NCBI GenBank assembly: GCA_964353405.1
Contig: CAYGWJ010000233.1
Coordinates: 1 to 9,381, forward strand
From: JBGLNJ01 sp964353405
GTDB taxonomy: Bacteria; Chloroflexota; Anaerolineae; Fen-1058
DNA length: 9,381 nucleotides
Direction: 5' to 3'
Part shown: piece by piece, positions 1 through 4,931 of the stretch
Position numbering within the stretch: position 1 is the first letter of the stretch
How the letters are laid out: every line of letters begins with the position of its first letter
Made by a program: the position numbers and the translations under genes
The notes under the pieces: model-generated
Databases searched by the model: none
Seen by the model: only the letters and a program-made list of their open reading frames with translations
What the model was told of the DNA's origin: nothing

Positions 1-18
1 AGGCGCGTAGGGTTCCAT
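1..18 (-). CDS. Start of an unidentified gene running off the left edge
   Basis: Only the first six codons are inside the window; they read M-E-P-Y-A-P. The call rests on a strong ribosome binding site, AGGAGG at 24-29 on the minus strand, five bases before an ATG at 16-18. The gene follows the photolyase remnant on the same strand after an AT-richer spacer. Nothing can be said about function from six residues. Confidence 0.55.
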
Positions 19-119
19 GGCACCCTCCTGTTTGTGCTGACTGGACCGTTATACTTTTTCGACGCCAGGAGGATACCTCATTTTTCTAAATTGTCTATTG
101 ACCAAGCAACATGGGAAAG
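19..119. other. AT-richer spacer after the photolyase remnant
   Basis: This stretch of about 100 bases is clearly poorer in G+C than the genes to its right and holds no convincing coding frame. On the minus strand it contains the ribosome binding site of the leftmost gene (24-29). A TATAAC at about 48-53 could be a -10 box for that gene, but no matching -35 box is visible, so no promoter is called. The drop in G+C begins near 137, where photolyase similarity is lost, which suggests a deletion or replacement junction. Confidence 0.4.
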
Positions 120-353
120 TTATTTAATTCTCGTTCCTAAGTCGGCGTCGAGCTGGCACAGTCCATTCAGCAAAAATGCCAGCCGCTTTGCGCTGGCACG
201 GGCGGACCACAGCGCCGGATCGAGAATAAATATCGGCGTCACCTGCTCGGCCTGAGCCAGCGCGGAAGTGAGCGCCTGATTATCCGTCAGGCGCAGGTCG
301 CGCCGAATCCACCACACCGCAGTTGCCCCGTGGGACTTTCCAGGGGTTGACAT
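120..353 (-). pseudogene. DNA photolyase N-terminal remnant
   Basis: The frame encodes 77 residues that match the very start of DNA photolyase/cryptochrome proteins. It has the signature W-x-R-R-D-L-R-x-x-D-N-x-A-L near residues 13-27, then the P-x-F-I-L-D-P strand and a helix ending in L-D-A-D-L. Intact photolyases have about 430-500 residues, so the FAD-binding helical domain and most of the antenna domain are missing. After L-D-A-D-L (about position 138) the family pattern stops, five unrelated residues follow and TAA ends the frame. No continuation is seen in the other frames down to the left edge. I chose the ATG at 351-353, eight bases after the stop of the SDR gene and behind a weak GAGGG; the longer frame from 401 would overlap that gene. 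A 77-residue fragment cannot bind FAD or repair DNA, so this is a decayed gene. An assembly break is the main alternative. Confidence 0.8.
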
Positions 354-361
354 CGCCACCC

Positions 362-1036
362 TCACCGATCCGACCGTAGCACAGCAAACAGCGCGGCCCA
401 ATCATCAATGGGGGCACCCTGCGTCTGAACTACTTCGAAGGTAGTGTTGCGAGCTTGAGGTTGCGACAAAGCCTGAATGCACACTTGAGCCACATCGGCG
501 CGGCTGATCATCCCGCTGATGCGGTCGCCCTGATCCAGGACCAACGCCGACTGGCCGCCAGGCTCATTCGTCAGTCCGCCGGGCCGGACGATGGTGTAGG
601 TCAGGCCGCTCGCCCGCAAAGCGTCTTCGCCCTTGAGCTTCCACGTCAACACCTGTCCGAACTTGTTGAGCGGATGATCGGGCTTGGTCACGGCGCAAGA
701 AGACACCAGCAGGAAATGCTCCACCCTCGCCGCACGGGCCGCTTCGACCAGATTGCGCACGCCCTGGTAATCCACATGCTCCGGGCTGTTGGAGCCAACG
801 GGCGTTGTCGTTCCGGTGGCGCAGATGACGACACGCACGTCTTTTAAAGCAGGTGTGAGCGTATCGGGCTGGCGTGTGTCACCTGCGAACACGCAGGGCA
901 CATCGCCGAACAAGGTTCGAATCCGAACGGCATTGCGCACCAACAGGCACAGCGGCGCGCCGCGTGCCATCAGCTTGCGCGTCACGTGCTGGCCCACGCC
1001 GCCCGTCGCTCCAACCACCAGAACAAGGTCTGCCAT
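362..1036 (-). CDS. Atypical SDR family NAD(P)-binding protein (NmrA/YwnB-like)
   Basis: This 224-residue protein is a single Rossmann domain of the atypical short-chain dehydrogenase type (NAD(P)H-binding, PF13460-like). The N-terminal strand carries the nucleotide motif G-A-T-G-G-V-G at residues 9-15, and Arg34 after the second strand (L-V-R-N) suggests NADP(H). Further family marks are C-A-T-G-T-T near 72-77, V-D-Y-Q-G-V at 88-93, L-V-S-S near 110-113, T-I-V-R-P-G-G-L at 148-155 and the I-S-R-A-D-V-A segment at 177-183. The classical Y-x-x-x-K catalytic pair is absent, as is usual in this group, whose members act as redox sensors, flavin reductases or assembly factors; the substrate cannot be predicted. 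The start is an ATG with AGGAGG (1044-1049) seven bases upstream. It lies 34 bases after the selenoperoxiredoxin and eight bases before the photolyase remnant, so the three are probably co-transcribed. That context points to a role in redox or light stress, which is inference. Confidence 0.88.
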   Translation of the reverse strand: MADLVLVVGATGGVGQHVTRKLMARGAPLCLLVRNAVRIRTLFGDVPCVFAGDTRQPDTLTPALKDVRVVICATGTTTPVGSNSPEHVDYQGVRNLVEAARAARVEHFLLVSSCAVTKPDHPLNKFGQVLTWKLKGEDALRASGLTYTIVRPGGLTNEPGGQSALVLDQGDRISGMISRADVAQVCIQALSQPQARNTTFEVVQTQGAPIDDWAALFAVLRSDR

Positions 1037-1070
1037 TGTGTGGCCTCCTACTTGCTAGATATGGCCGTTC

Positions 1071-1556
1071 TTATGCCGCAACCGTCACCTGTTCGCGATA
1101 GAGTTCATCCAACAATTCTAAAACTTTTCGATTGAGCGGGATGTCGCTCATAGATTCGCCATAATGCTCAAAGCGAATCTGGCCGCTCTTGTCCACCAGG
1201 ATGAGCGCCGGCATCCGTCCTAACTTGACCAAGCTCACTTCCTGGCCGTAGGCATCCGCTACCTTGTGCTGTGGATCGGCCAGGCCGGGGAAAGGAAACG
1301 CTTCCTTTTCCCACGTGCGTTGAAAGGCACGCGGCCCATCCGGCCCGATGACGAGCACCTCGGCATCGCGGGCGACGAACTCGTCGTAATCCTGGCGCAA
1401 CTGCGCCAGATGCCCGCGGCAGTAGGGTCACGTAAAGCCGCGCGTAAAGACCAGCACGGCATGTTTCTTGCCGCGATAATCGGATAACTTGACGTCGCGC
1501 CCACGGGTATCTTGCAGCGCAAAATCGGGTGCGATGAGAGTTTCGCTCTTCGACAT
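1071..1556 (-). CDS. Peroxiredoxin-like selenoprotein, Sec at an in-frame TGA (residue 43)
   Basis: Reading the TGA at 1428-1430 as selenocysteine gives a continuous 161-residue AhpC/TSA (peroxiredoxin-like) thioredoxin-fold protein. It begins at ATG 1554-1556 with GGAGG six bases upstream and ends at TAA. Residues 1-42 form the usual N-terminus (A-P-D-F-A-L at 9-14, L-S-D-Y-R-G-K at 24-30, V-L-V-F-T-R-G-F-T at 34-42). The active site is then U43-P-Y-C46-R-G-H, followed by L-A-Q-L-R-Q-D-Y at 50-57. Downstream come V-I-G-P-D (69-73), L-G-R-M-P-A (112-117) and a G-x-I-R-F strand (125-129). In cysteine relatives position 43 is the first Cys of CxxC, so the stop falls on the redox residue itself. 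A hairpin fitting a bacterial SECIS follows. The likely role is cytoplasmic reduction of hydroperoxides or disulfides, with Sec43 attacking and Cys46 resolving; that division of labour is inferred. Without Sec only a 42-residue peptide, or a C-terminal fragment from a TTG at 1398-1400, would be made. A nonsense mutation or sequencing error is the alternative. Confidence 0.87.
1392..1409 (-). promoter_or_regulatory. Candidate bacterial SECIS element
   Basis: On the minus strand the mRNA downstream of the UGA can fold into a perfect 7-bp stem, CUGGCGC (1403-1409) with GCGCCAG (1392-1398), closed by the tetraloop AGUU (1399-1402). A further U-G pair can extend the base. Twenty-five bases separate the UGA from the loop, which fits the spacing known for bacterial SECIS elements, and the loop carries the G-U pair of bases that SelB recognises in the Escherichia coli fdhF element. 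The hairpin lies inside the coding region, at codons 50-55, as bacterial SECIS elements do. Whether SelB binds it is not shown by sequence alone. Confidence 0.75.
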
Positions 1557-1562
1557 TGTTGA

Positions 1563-1567
1563 CCTCC
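1563..1567 (-). promoter_or_regulatory. Ribosome binding site that fixes the selenoprotein start
   Basis: GGAGG on the minus strand stands six bases before the ATG at 1554-1556. It matters because it supports translation from the start upstream of the TGA, while the TTG at 1398-1400 that would give a stop-free frame has no Shine-Dalgarno sequence at the right distance. Confidence 0.8.
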
Positions 1568-1574
1568 ATGTCTT

Positions 1575-1588
1575 ACTTGAGCACAAGT
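1575..1588. repeat. Short inverted repeat upstream of the selenoperoxiredoxin
   Basis: ACTTG and CAAGT form a perfect 5-bp inverted repeat around a 4-bp centre, in the leader just before the ribosome binding site. It could be an operator half-site pair or a small leader hairpin. The length is short enough to occur by chance, so no regulator is proposed. Confidence 0.25.
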
Positions 1589-1611
1589 CGGTGACGTTTT
1601 CATCAAATGAA

Positions 1612-1641
1612 AGGGTGGTGCTTACACGACAGCACCACCCT
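1612..1641 (-). terminator. Rho-independent terminator of the DUF4397 gene
   Basis: A perfect 11-bp inverted repeat (arms 1612-1622 and 1631-1641, AGGGTGGTGCT in the minus direction) surrounds an 8-base loop. It begins 27 bases after the stop codon of the DUF4397 gene and is followed on the minus strand by TTCATTTG, a short and imperfect T-rich tail. The stem is strong; the weak T-run makes efficient termination less certain. Confidence 0.75.
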
Positions 1642-1642
1642 C

Positions 1643-1672
1643 ATTATACAACCACCCGGCCGATTGTGTTAC
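1643..1672 (-). promoter_or_regulatory. Possible promoter of the selenoperoxiredoxin operon
   Basis: The minus strand has a perfect -10 hexamer TATAAT (1643-1648) with GTAACA (1667-1672, four of six matches to TTGACA) 18 bases upstream. Transcription would start near 1636, inside the first arm of the preceding terminator, so transcripts from this promoter would lack part of that hairpin and escape it. The leader would be about 80 bases. The -35 box overlaps the stop codon of the DUF4397 gene. Confidence 0.45.
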
Positions 1673-2472
1673 TTCTGAGTCGGAACCGACGCCAGGCGAC
1701 GATGCAGGCTGATTCCGACTATGCTGAGCAGAGCTCCCGCCGCCAGGATCAGCGCCGCCAGAGAATTCTGCACTCCACCCGTCGCAGGCAGTGTGGCCGG
1801 CATCGGAGCCGGGGCAGCGTCTACGCTCGGCACCGCCGTCAGCGAAGGCTGGCCCGTCGCAAGACCCATCGCAAAGATGGTATAGACCGTCTGATTATTG
1901 AGCTTGACGCCAGGCACGCTCAAGGCAACCGTGTTGGTGCCAGCCAGTCGAACTTCCAGGTCATACGTGCCCGCACCGACCGGCAGATACTCACCGACGC
2001 CCTTGAAGGCGACGTTCTTGAACAGAACCGGCCCGTTCTTGACGGCGATGTCAACCGCGGGAGCATCGGGCGAAGCGTGAACGAATCGGACGTGCGCCTT
2101 GCCCATCGCGGGAATCGCATTGTTGTCTTCCAACACCAGCGGCGCAATGTTCGCCAGCTTGCCCAGCGCGATCACGGTATAATCCTTGCCCGCGCCAAAG
2201 CCCAACGTGCCCTTGATCACGACCGGCGTCGTCGCGCCCGCCGGAACCACCTGCACGTCATAGTTGCCGCCAGCCAGTTCTGCGTACTGCGTGATGCCCT
2301 TGAAGGGCGCGTTCTTGAACGCCGGAGCACCATTCACCCACACATCCACTGCGGGCGCATCCGGCGATGCATGCACGACACGCACACGCGCCTTGCCCTC
2401 CGCCGCAAAAGCCGAGGTCGCCATCACGGCCACCAACCCCAACACCATCACAACACTCATCAAGCGCTTCAT
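1669..2472 (-). CDS. Secreted double-DUF4397 protein with LPxTG-type sorting signal
   Basis: This 267-residue protein starts with a signal peptide: M-K-R, a hydrophobic core to about residue 19, and a likely cut after A-F-A near residue 23. Two DUF4397 domains follow, at about 27-115 and 125-212. Each opens with the family's hallmark V-H-A-S-P-D-A-P-A-V-D (33-43 and 131-141) and a later F-K-(G/N) strand, so the pair arose by duplication. A Pro/Ala-rich stalk leads to LPATG at 228-232, a hydrophobic stretch (about 236-256) and a basic tail with H-R-R, the layout of a sortase substrate. The DUF4397 fold is beta-sandwich-like and its function is unknown. I chose ATG 2470-2472 because an AAAGGA lies just upstream and the signal peptide begins there; a longer frame to 2520 would run back to the transcription start. 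It is monocistronic, with its own promoter and terminator. No sortase gene is in the window. Confidence 0.9.
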   Translation of the reverse strand: MKRLMSVVMVLGLVAVMATSAFAAEGKARVRVVHASPDAPAVDVWVNGAPAFKNAPFKGITQYAELAGGNYDVQVVPAGATTPVVIKGTLGFGAGKDYTVIALGKLANIAPLVLEDNNAIPAMGKAHVRFVHASPDAPAVDIAVKNGPVLFKNVAFKGVGEYLPVGAGTYDLEVRLAGTNTVALSVPGVKLNNQTVYTIFAMGLATGQPSLTAVPSVDAAPAPMPATLPATGGVQNSLAALILAAGALLSIVGISLHRRLASVPTQK

Positions 2473-2530
2473 TTTTATAGTCCTTTCCACGTAATATTTT
2501 GTGGGACAATGCCTGCCCATAATTGTCTAT

Positions 2531-2559
2531 ATAATACCATATTGTAGATTATTTGTCAA
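2531..2559 (-). promoter_or_regulatory. Sigma-70-type promoter of the DUF4397 gene
   Basis: The minus strand carries a perfect TTGACA (2554-2559), a 17-base spacer and TATTAT (2531-2536, five of six), preceded by TGG as an extended -10. The surrounding 2521-2600 stretch is strongly AT-rich, unlike the rest of the window. The predicted start near 2524 leaves a leader of about 50 bases before the ATG. This is the clearest promoter here and suggests constitutive, fairly strong expression. Confidence 0.8.
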
Positions 2560-2624
2560 GTATTTGAATATATTATTAATCTATTCTTAAGCTAATACAT
2601 GGACGAATTTTGACGAATCTGGAC

Positions 2625-2649
2625 AAAAAAGGGCCGGCGAAAGCCGGTC
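2625..2649 (-). terminator. Rho-independent terminator of the ABC exporter operon
   Basis: On the minus strand, 29 bases after the stop of the ATPase gene, CCGGC-TTTC-GCCGG forms a compact GC hairpin (2634-2647). A further G-C pair is possible across one mismatch. The hairpin is followed by CC and then a run of six T (2625-2630), the standard intrinsic terminator layout. Confidence 0.8.
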
Positions 2650-2678
2650 TGTCAACTCTGCCGATGGAAATGCTGCCA

Positions 2679-3545
2679 CTAACGAGATTGGTCCTTCAGA
2701 TGCCCTGTCACCCCGGCACTTTTAAGAATTCGACCCAACACAGCCTGGTCGCCTGGCGTGAGAAACTCGCTCATCGAACCGACCGCCGCGCCGTCCGCGT
2801 CCAACAGAGCGCGGCCAAGCCCGGATTGCTTGAACGCCTTGAGATCTTCCTCAAACGGACGGCCGACGATGTCTTCGCGTATGATGCGCCCATCTTTCAT
2901 CACTAACACGCGATGCGTCCGACGCGCAATACTCATATCGTGTGTGACAACAAGAATCGTCATGCGCTGATGAGTGTGTAGGTTATCCAGCAGACTCATC
3001 ACCTCATCGCCACTTTGACTATCGAGGTTACCCGTCGGCTCATCGGCCAGCAGGATAGCAGGCTGATTGGCCAACGCGCGGGCAATGGCAACCTTTTGCC
3101 GTTGTCCGCCCGAGAGCTGCCCCGGCAAATGCTGCTCCCGGTCGTGCATGCCCACGAGCGCCAACAACCCTTGCGCGCGCTCGTGTTGTTGAGCGGCCGA
3201 CAGCTTTTGCCCCTGCATCGGTACCTGGACATTTTCGAGCGCCGAAAGCGTGGGAATGAGGTTGTGCAACTGAAAAACAAAGCCGACCGTCCGCGCACGA
3301 AACGAATCCACGTCGCGCGATTGAGCGACACTTTGTCCGTTAATCAACACCTCGCCGCCGCTCGGTTTGTCGAGCGCGCCGAGCATGTTGAGCAGCGTGG
3401 ATTTACCGCAGCCGCTCGGCCCCATGACCGAGACAAACTCGCCCTCGCGCACGGTAAAGCTCACATGATCCAGCGCGCGAATCTGTTGCCCGTCGCCGTA
3501 AACCTTCGACAAATCTTTGACTTCGACGACCACTTTATCGCCCAT
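2679..3545 (-). CDS. ABC transporter ATP-binding protein (LolD/MacB type)
   Basis: This 288-residue ATPase has all the nucleotide-binding motifs: Walker A G-P-S-G-C-G-K-S-T (42-50), Q-loop Gln92, signature L-S-G-G-Q (144-148), Walker B I-L-L-A-D-E (164-169, catalytic Glu169), D-loop near 173-176 and switch His202. The order and the L-H-N-L-I-P-T-L sequence after the Q-loop place it with the LolD/MacB/FtsE group, whose members power FtsX-type permeases in the inner membrane. It should drive the permease encoded upstream in the same unit. The domain normally ends near residue 225; here about 60 extra residues (226-288) follow, with D-L-K-A-F and L-T-P-G-D-Q-A-V-L segments of unknown role. I chose ATG 3543-3545, with GAGG about six bases upstream. 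The open frame continues to 3611, but those 22 codons are repeat-array sequence. Confidence 0.93.
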   Translation of the reverse strand: MGDKVVVEVKDLSKVYGDGQQIRALDHVSFTVREGEFVSVMGPSGCGKSTLLNMLGALDKPSGGEVLINGQSVAQSRDVDSFRARTVGFVFQLHNLIPTLSALENVQVPMQGQKLSAAQQHERAQGLLALVGMHDREQHLPGQLSGGQRQKVAIARALANQPAILLADEPTGNLDSQSGDEVMSLLDNLHTHQRMTILVVTHDMSIARRTHRVLVMKDGRIIREDIVGRPFEEDLKAFKQSGLGRALLDADGAAVGSMSEFLTPGDQAVLGRILKSAGVTGHLKDQSR

Positions 3546-3556
3546 CGACCACCTCA

Positions 3557-3675
3557 CAGGATGCAAGAGGCAAGAGGCAAGAGGCAAGATGCAGGTTGCA
3601 ACTTGCATCATGCCTCTTGCATCATGCCTCTTGTATCTTGCCTCTTGCCTCTTGCATCATGCCTCTTGCTACTTG
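3557..3675. repeat. Heptanucleotide tandem array, 17 units
   Basis: The 119 bases divide without remainder into 17 heptamers, nearly all of the form C-N-N-N-N-T/G-G. The left part has CAAGAGG three times, then CAAGATG, CAGGTTG and CAACTTG. The right part alternates CCTCTTG (five copies) and CATCATG (three copies). CCTCTTG is the reverse complement of CAAGAGG, so the array flips orientation in the middle. It fills the gap between adaptor and ATPase genes, overlaps the adaptor's stop codon (3669-3671) and stops a few bases short of the ATPase ribosome binding site. Similar short heptanucleotide arrays (STRR) are known from filamentous cyanobacteria; whether this is the same kind of element is unknown. 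Confidence 0.9.
3570..3655. repeat. 21-bp perfect inverted repeat inside the heptamer array
   Basis: Bases 3570-3590 are the exact reverse complement of 3635-3655, separated by 44 bases; a G-U pair can extend the stem inward in RNA. In the mRNA this forms a stable stem-loop between the adaptor stop codon and the ATPase ribosome binding site. It could protect the upstream mRNA from 3' decay, dampen read-through, or tune ATPase translation. It lacks a T-run and so is not a typical terminator. Confidence 0.8.
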
Positions 3676-4865
3676 ACTTCTATGTCCGTGAACGCCGTCA
3701 TGCCCCAACGTAGCGCCGGATCGAGCTGGTCGAGCTCGACGATCACGGTATAGTTCACGCCGCCCTGCCCCTGGCTTGACATCGGCGCAATCCGCGTGAC
3801 CTGGCCCGTAAACGTCTTGCCTTTGGCCGCGTCGAATGTCACGTTGACCGGCCGTCCTACCGTCACCCGCGCCACGTCCACCTCACTCAGGTCCGTCGTC
3901 TCGACGCGCAACCGCGTCAGGGCGCCCACCGTCAGCACCGGCTGACCCGGCACGAGCATCTCGCCTTCGCGCACCATGCTGCTGCCCACCGTCCCCGCAA
4001 AGGGCGCCTTGAGTTGTGTCTTGTCGAGTGCGGCCTTGGCCTGATCAACGGTCACCTGCACCTGGGACACATTCGCCTCGGCCACGGCGATTTGCTCCAC
4101 CGTCGCCCCGGCCTTGAGCAAATCCAATTGAGCCTGCGCTCGATCTCGTTGTGCCTGGGCCGAGGCAAGATTCGCGCGCGCGACGTCGAGCTCCGGCTTG
4201 GTCGGCCCCGCCTGCAACTGCTCCAGGCGCTTTTGCGCTGCCTCGTAAGCCGCGCGCACCGACGCCAACTGAACGCGCATTTGCTCCTCGGCCTGGCCCA
4301 ATCCGCCCCCCCTGACACCATACTCCTTCACGGCGGCTCTACCTTCGACTATGCCATCGTAGGCTTCCTGGGCTTGCTTGAGTTGGGCGGCGGCTCGCGC
4401 CACTTCGGCTTGAGCCGCGGCAATGTCGGCCCCACGCGCCCCAGCTTGCAACTGGGCCAATTGCGCCGCTGCGCCGTCCACTGCTGCCGCAGCCTGTTTG
4501 ACGCCCTGCTCGGTGGACGCAAGTTCAGCCGGGCGTGGGCCGGCCTTGAGCTGCGCCAACTGCGCTTGCGCGGATTTCAACGCGGCGTTCGCCTGGGCCA
4601 GAGCCAGCCTGGCATCGGCGTCATCCAGCCGGGCGAGCACCTGCCCCACTTCAACCTTATCACCCGACTGCACCTTGACCTCGGCGACGCGCCCGCCCGA
4701 TTGGAAGGACAGATTCGCCCATCGCACCGGCAAGAGCTTGCCTGAGGCTGAGACCACAGCCGGCAACACCTGCGCCTGTGGAGTGAGAGTGGGCCTGGCC
4801 TGCGTCCCCGCACAGCCGGCCATGAACAAGGCAAAAACCAAGGCAAGAATCAATGTCTGCTTCAT
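3669..4865 (-). CDS. HlyD/MacA-type periplasmic adaptor lipoprotein of an ABC exporter
   Basis: This 398-residue protein begins with a lipoprotein signal (hydrophobic 4-15, lipobox M-A-G-C, lipidated Cys18), so it is probably anchored outside the cytoplasmic membrane. A half-lipoyl segment follows (about 38-82, with F-Q-S-G-G-R-V-A-E-V-K-V and G-D-K-V-E-V-G-Q-V-L). Next is a long Ala/Gln-rich coiled coil (85-280), the second lipoyl half (K-A-P-F-A-G-T-V at 287-294) and a beta-barrel region to a Y-T-V-I-V-E-L strand (372-378) and the W-G-M-T segment (387-390). The coiled coil contains L-(K/Q)-A-G turns at 106, 139, 217 and 250, spaced 33 residues within each pair, with extra sequence between 142 and 217. 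MacA/HlyD adaptors link such permeases to substrate or to outer layers. The start is an ATG behind AGGGG with a six-base spacer. The gene lies 66 bases after the permease and before the ATPase. The partner lipid or peptide substrate is unknown. Confidence 0.92.
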   Translation of the reverse strand: MKQTLILALVFALFMAGCAGTQARPTLTPQAQVLPAVVSASGKLLPVRWANLSFQSGGRVAEVKVQSGDKVEVGQVLARLDDADARLALAQANAALKSAQAQLAQLKAGPRPAELASTEQGVKQAAAAVDGAAAQLAQLQAGARGADIAAAQAEVARAAAQLKQAQEAYDGIVEGRAAVKEYGVRGGGLGQAEEQMRVQLASVRAAYEAAQKRLEQLQAGPTKPELDVARANLASAQAQRDRAQAQLDLLKAGATVEQIAVAEANVSQVQVTVDQAKAALDKTQLKAPFAGTVGSSMVREGEMLVPGQPVLTVGALTRLRVETTDLSEVDVARVTVGRPVNVTFDAAKGKTFTGQVTRIAPMSSQGQGGVNYTVIVELDQLDPALRWGMTAFTDIEVK

Positions 4866-4931
4866 CGTCTACCCCTTTAACCTGCAAGACTAGAGCTACC
4901 GGACGCAAGACGAAATGCCGTCGGCAGCTTG

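Noticed and set aside
67..72. AGGAGG on the plus strand as a ribosome binding site
   Set aside because: No start codon with a sensible frame follows at the right distance, and the plus-strand frame across it is non-coding in character.
354..401. Longer photolyase start at 401
   Set aside because: It would overlap the end of the SDR gene, and the residues before the W-x-R-R-D-L-R region do not look like the family; the ATG at 351-353 is closer to a normal photolyase N-terminus.
1071..1400. A 109-residue peroxiredoxin starting at TTG 1398-1400
   Set aside because: It would lack the N-terminal strands and the active-site motif and has no ribosome binding site at that TTG. The upstream ATG with GGAGG and read-through of TGA explains the whole gene.
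2473..2520. Longer start for the DUF4397 protein (16 extra residues)
   Set aside because: It would place a polar stretch in front of a clear signal peptide, and the region is the leader downstream of the predicted transcription start.
1489..2547. A 352-codon open frame on the plus strand
   Set aside because: It is antisense to the DUF4397 gene, is extremely rich in Arg, His and Gln, resembles no family, and crosses both a terminator and a promoter of minus-strand genes. It is a codon-bias shadow.
3546..3611. N-terminal extension of the ATPase (22 codons, hydrophobic, Cys-rich)
   Set aside because: These codons are heptamer-array sequence, not a membrane segment. The ATG at 3543-3545 has its own ribosome binding site and matches the usual start of the domain.
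3557..3675. CRISPR array
   Set aside because: Units are 7 bp with no spacers between them and no cas genes are nearby.
3015..3713. Plus-strand 232-codon frame across the ATPase gene and heptamer array
   Set aside because: It is antisense to a fully conserved ATPase and has no family resemblance; its end is made of array sequence.
4866..4931. Terminator between permease and adaptor genes (TGCC-GAC-GGCA)
   Set aside because: The stem has only four pairs with a three-base loop and no T-run follows, so the gap is read as an ordinary operon spacer.
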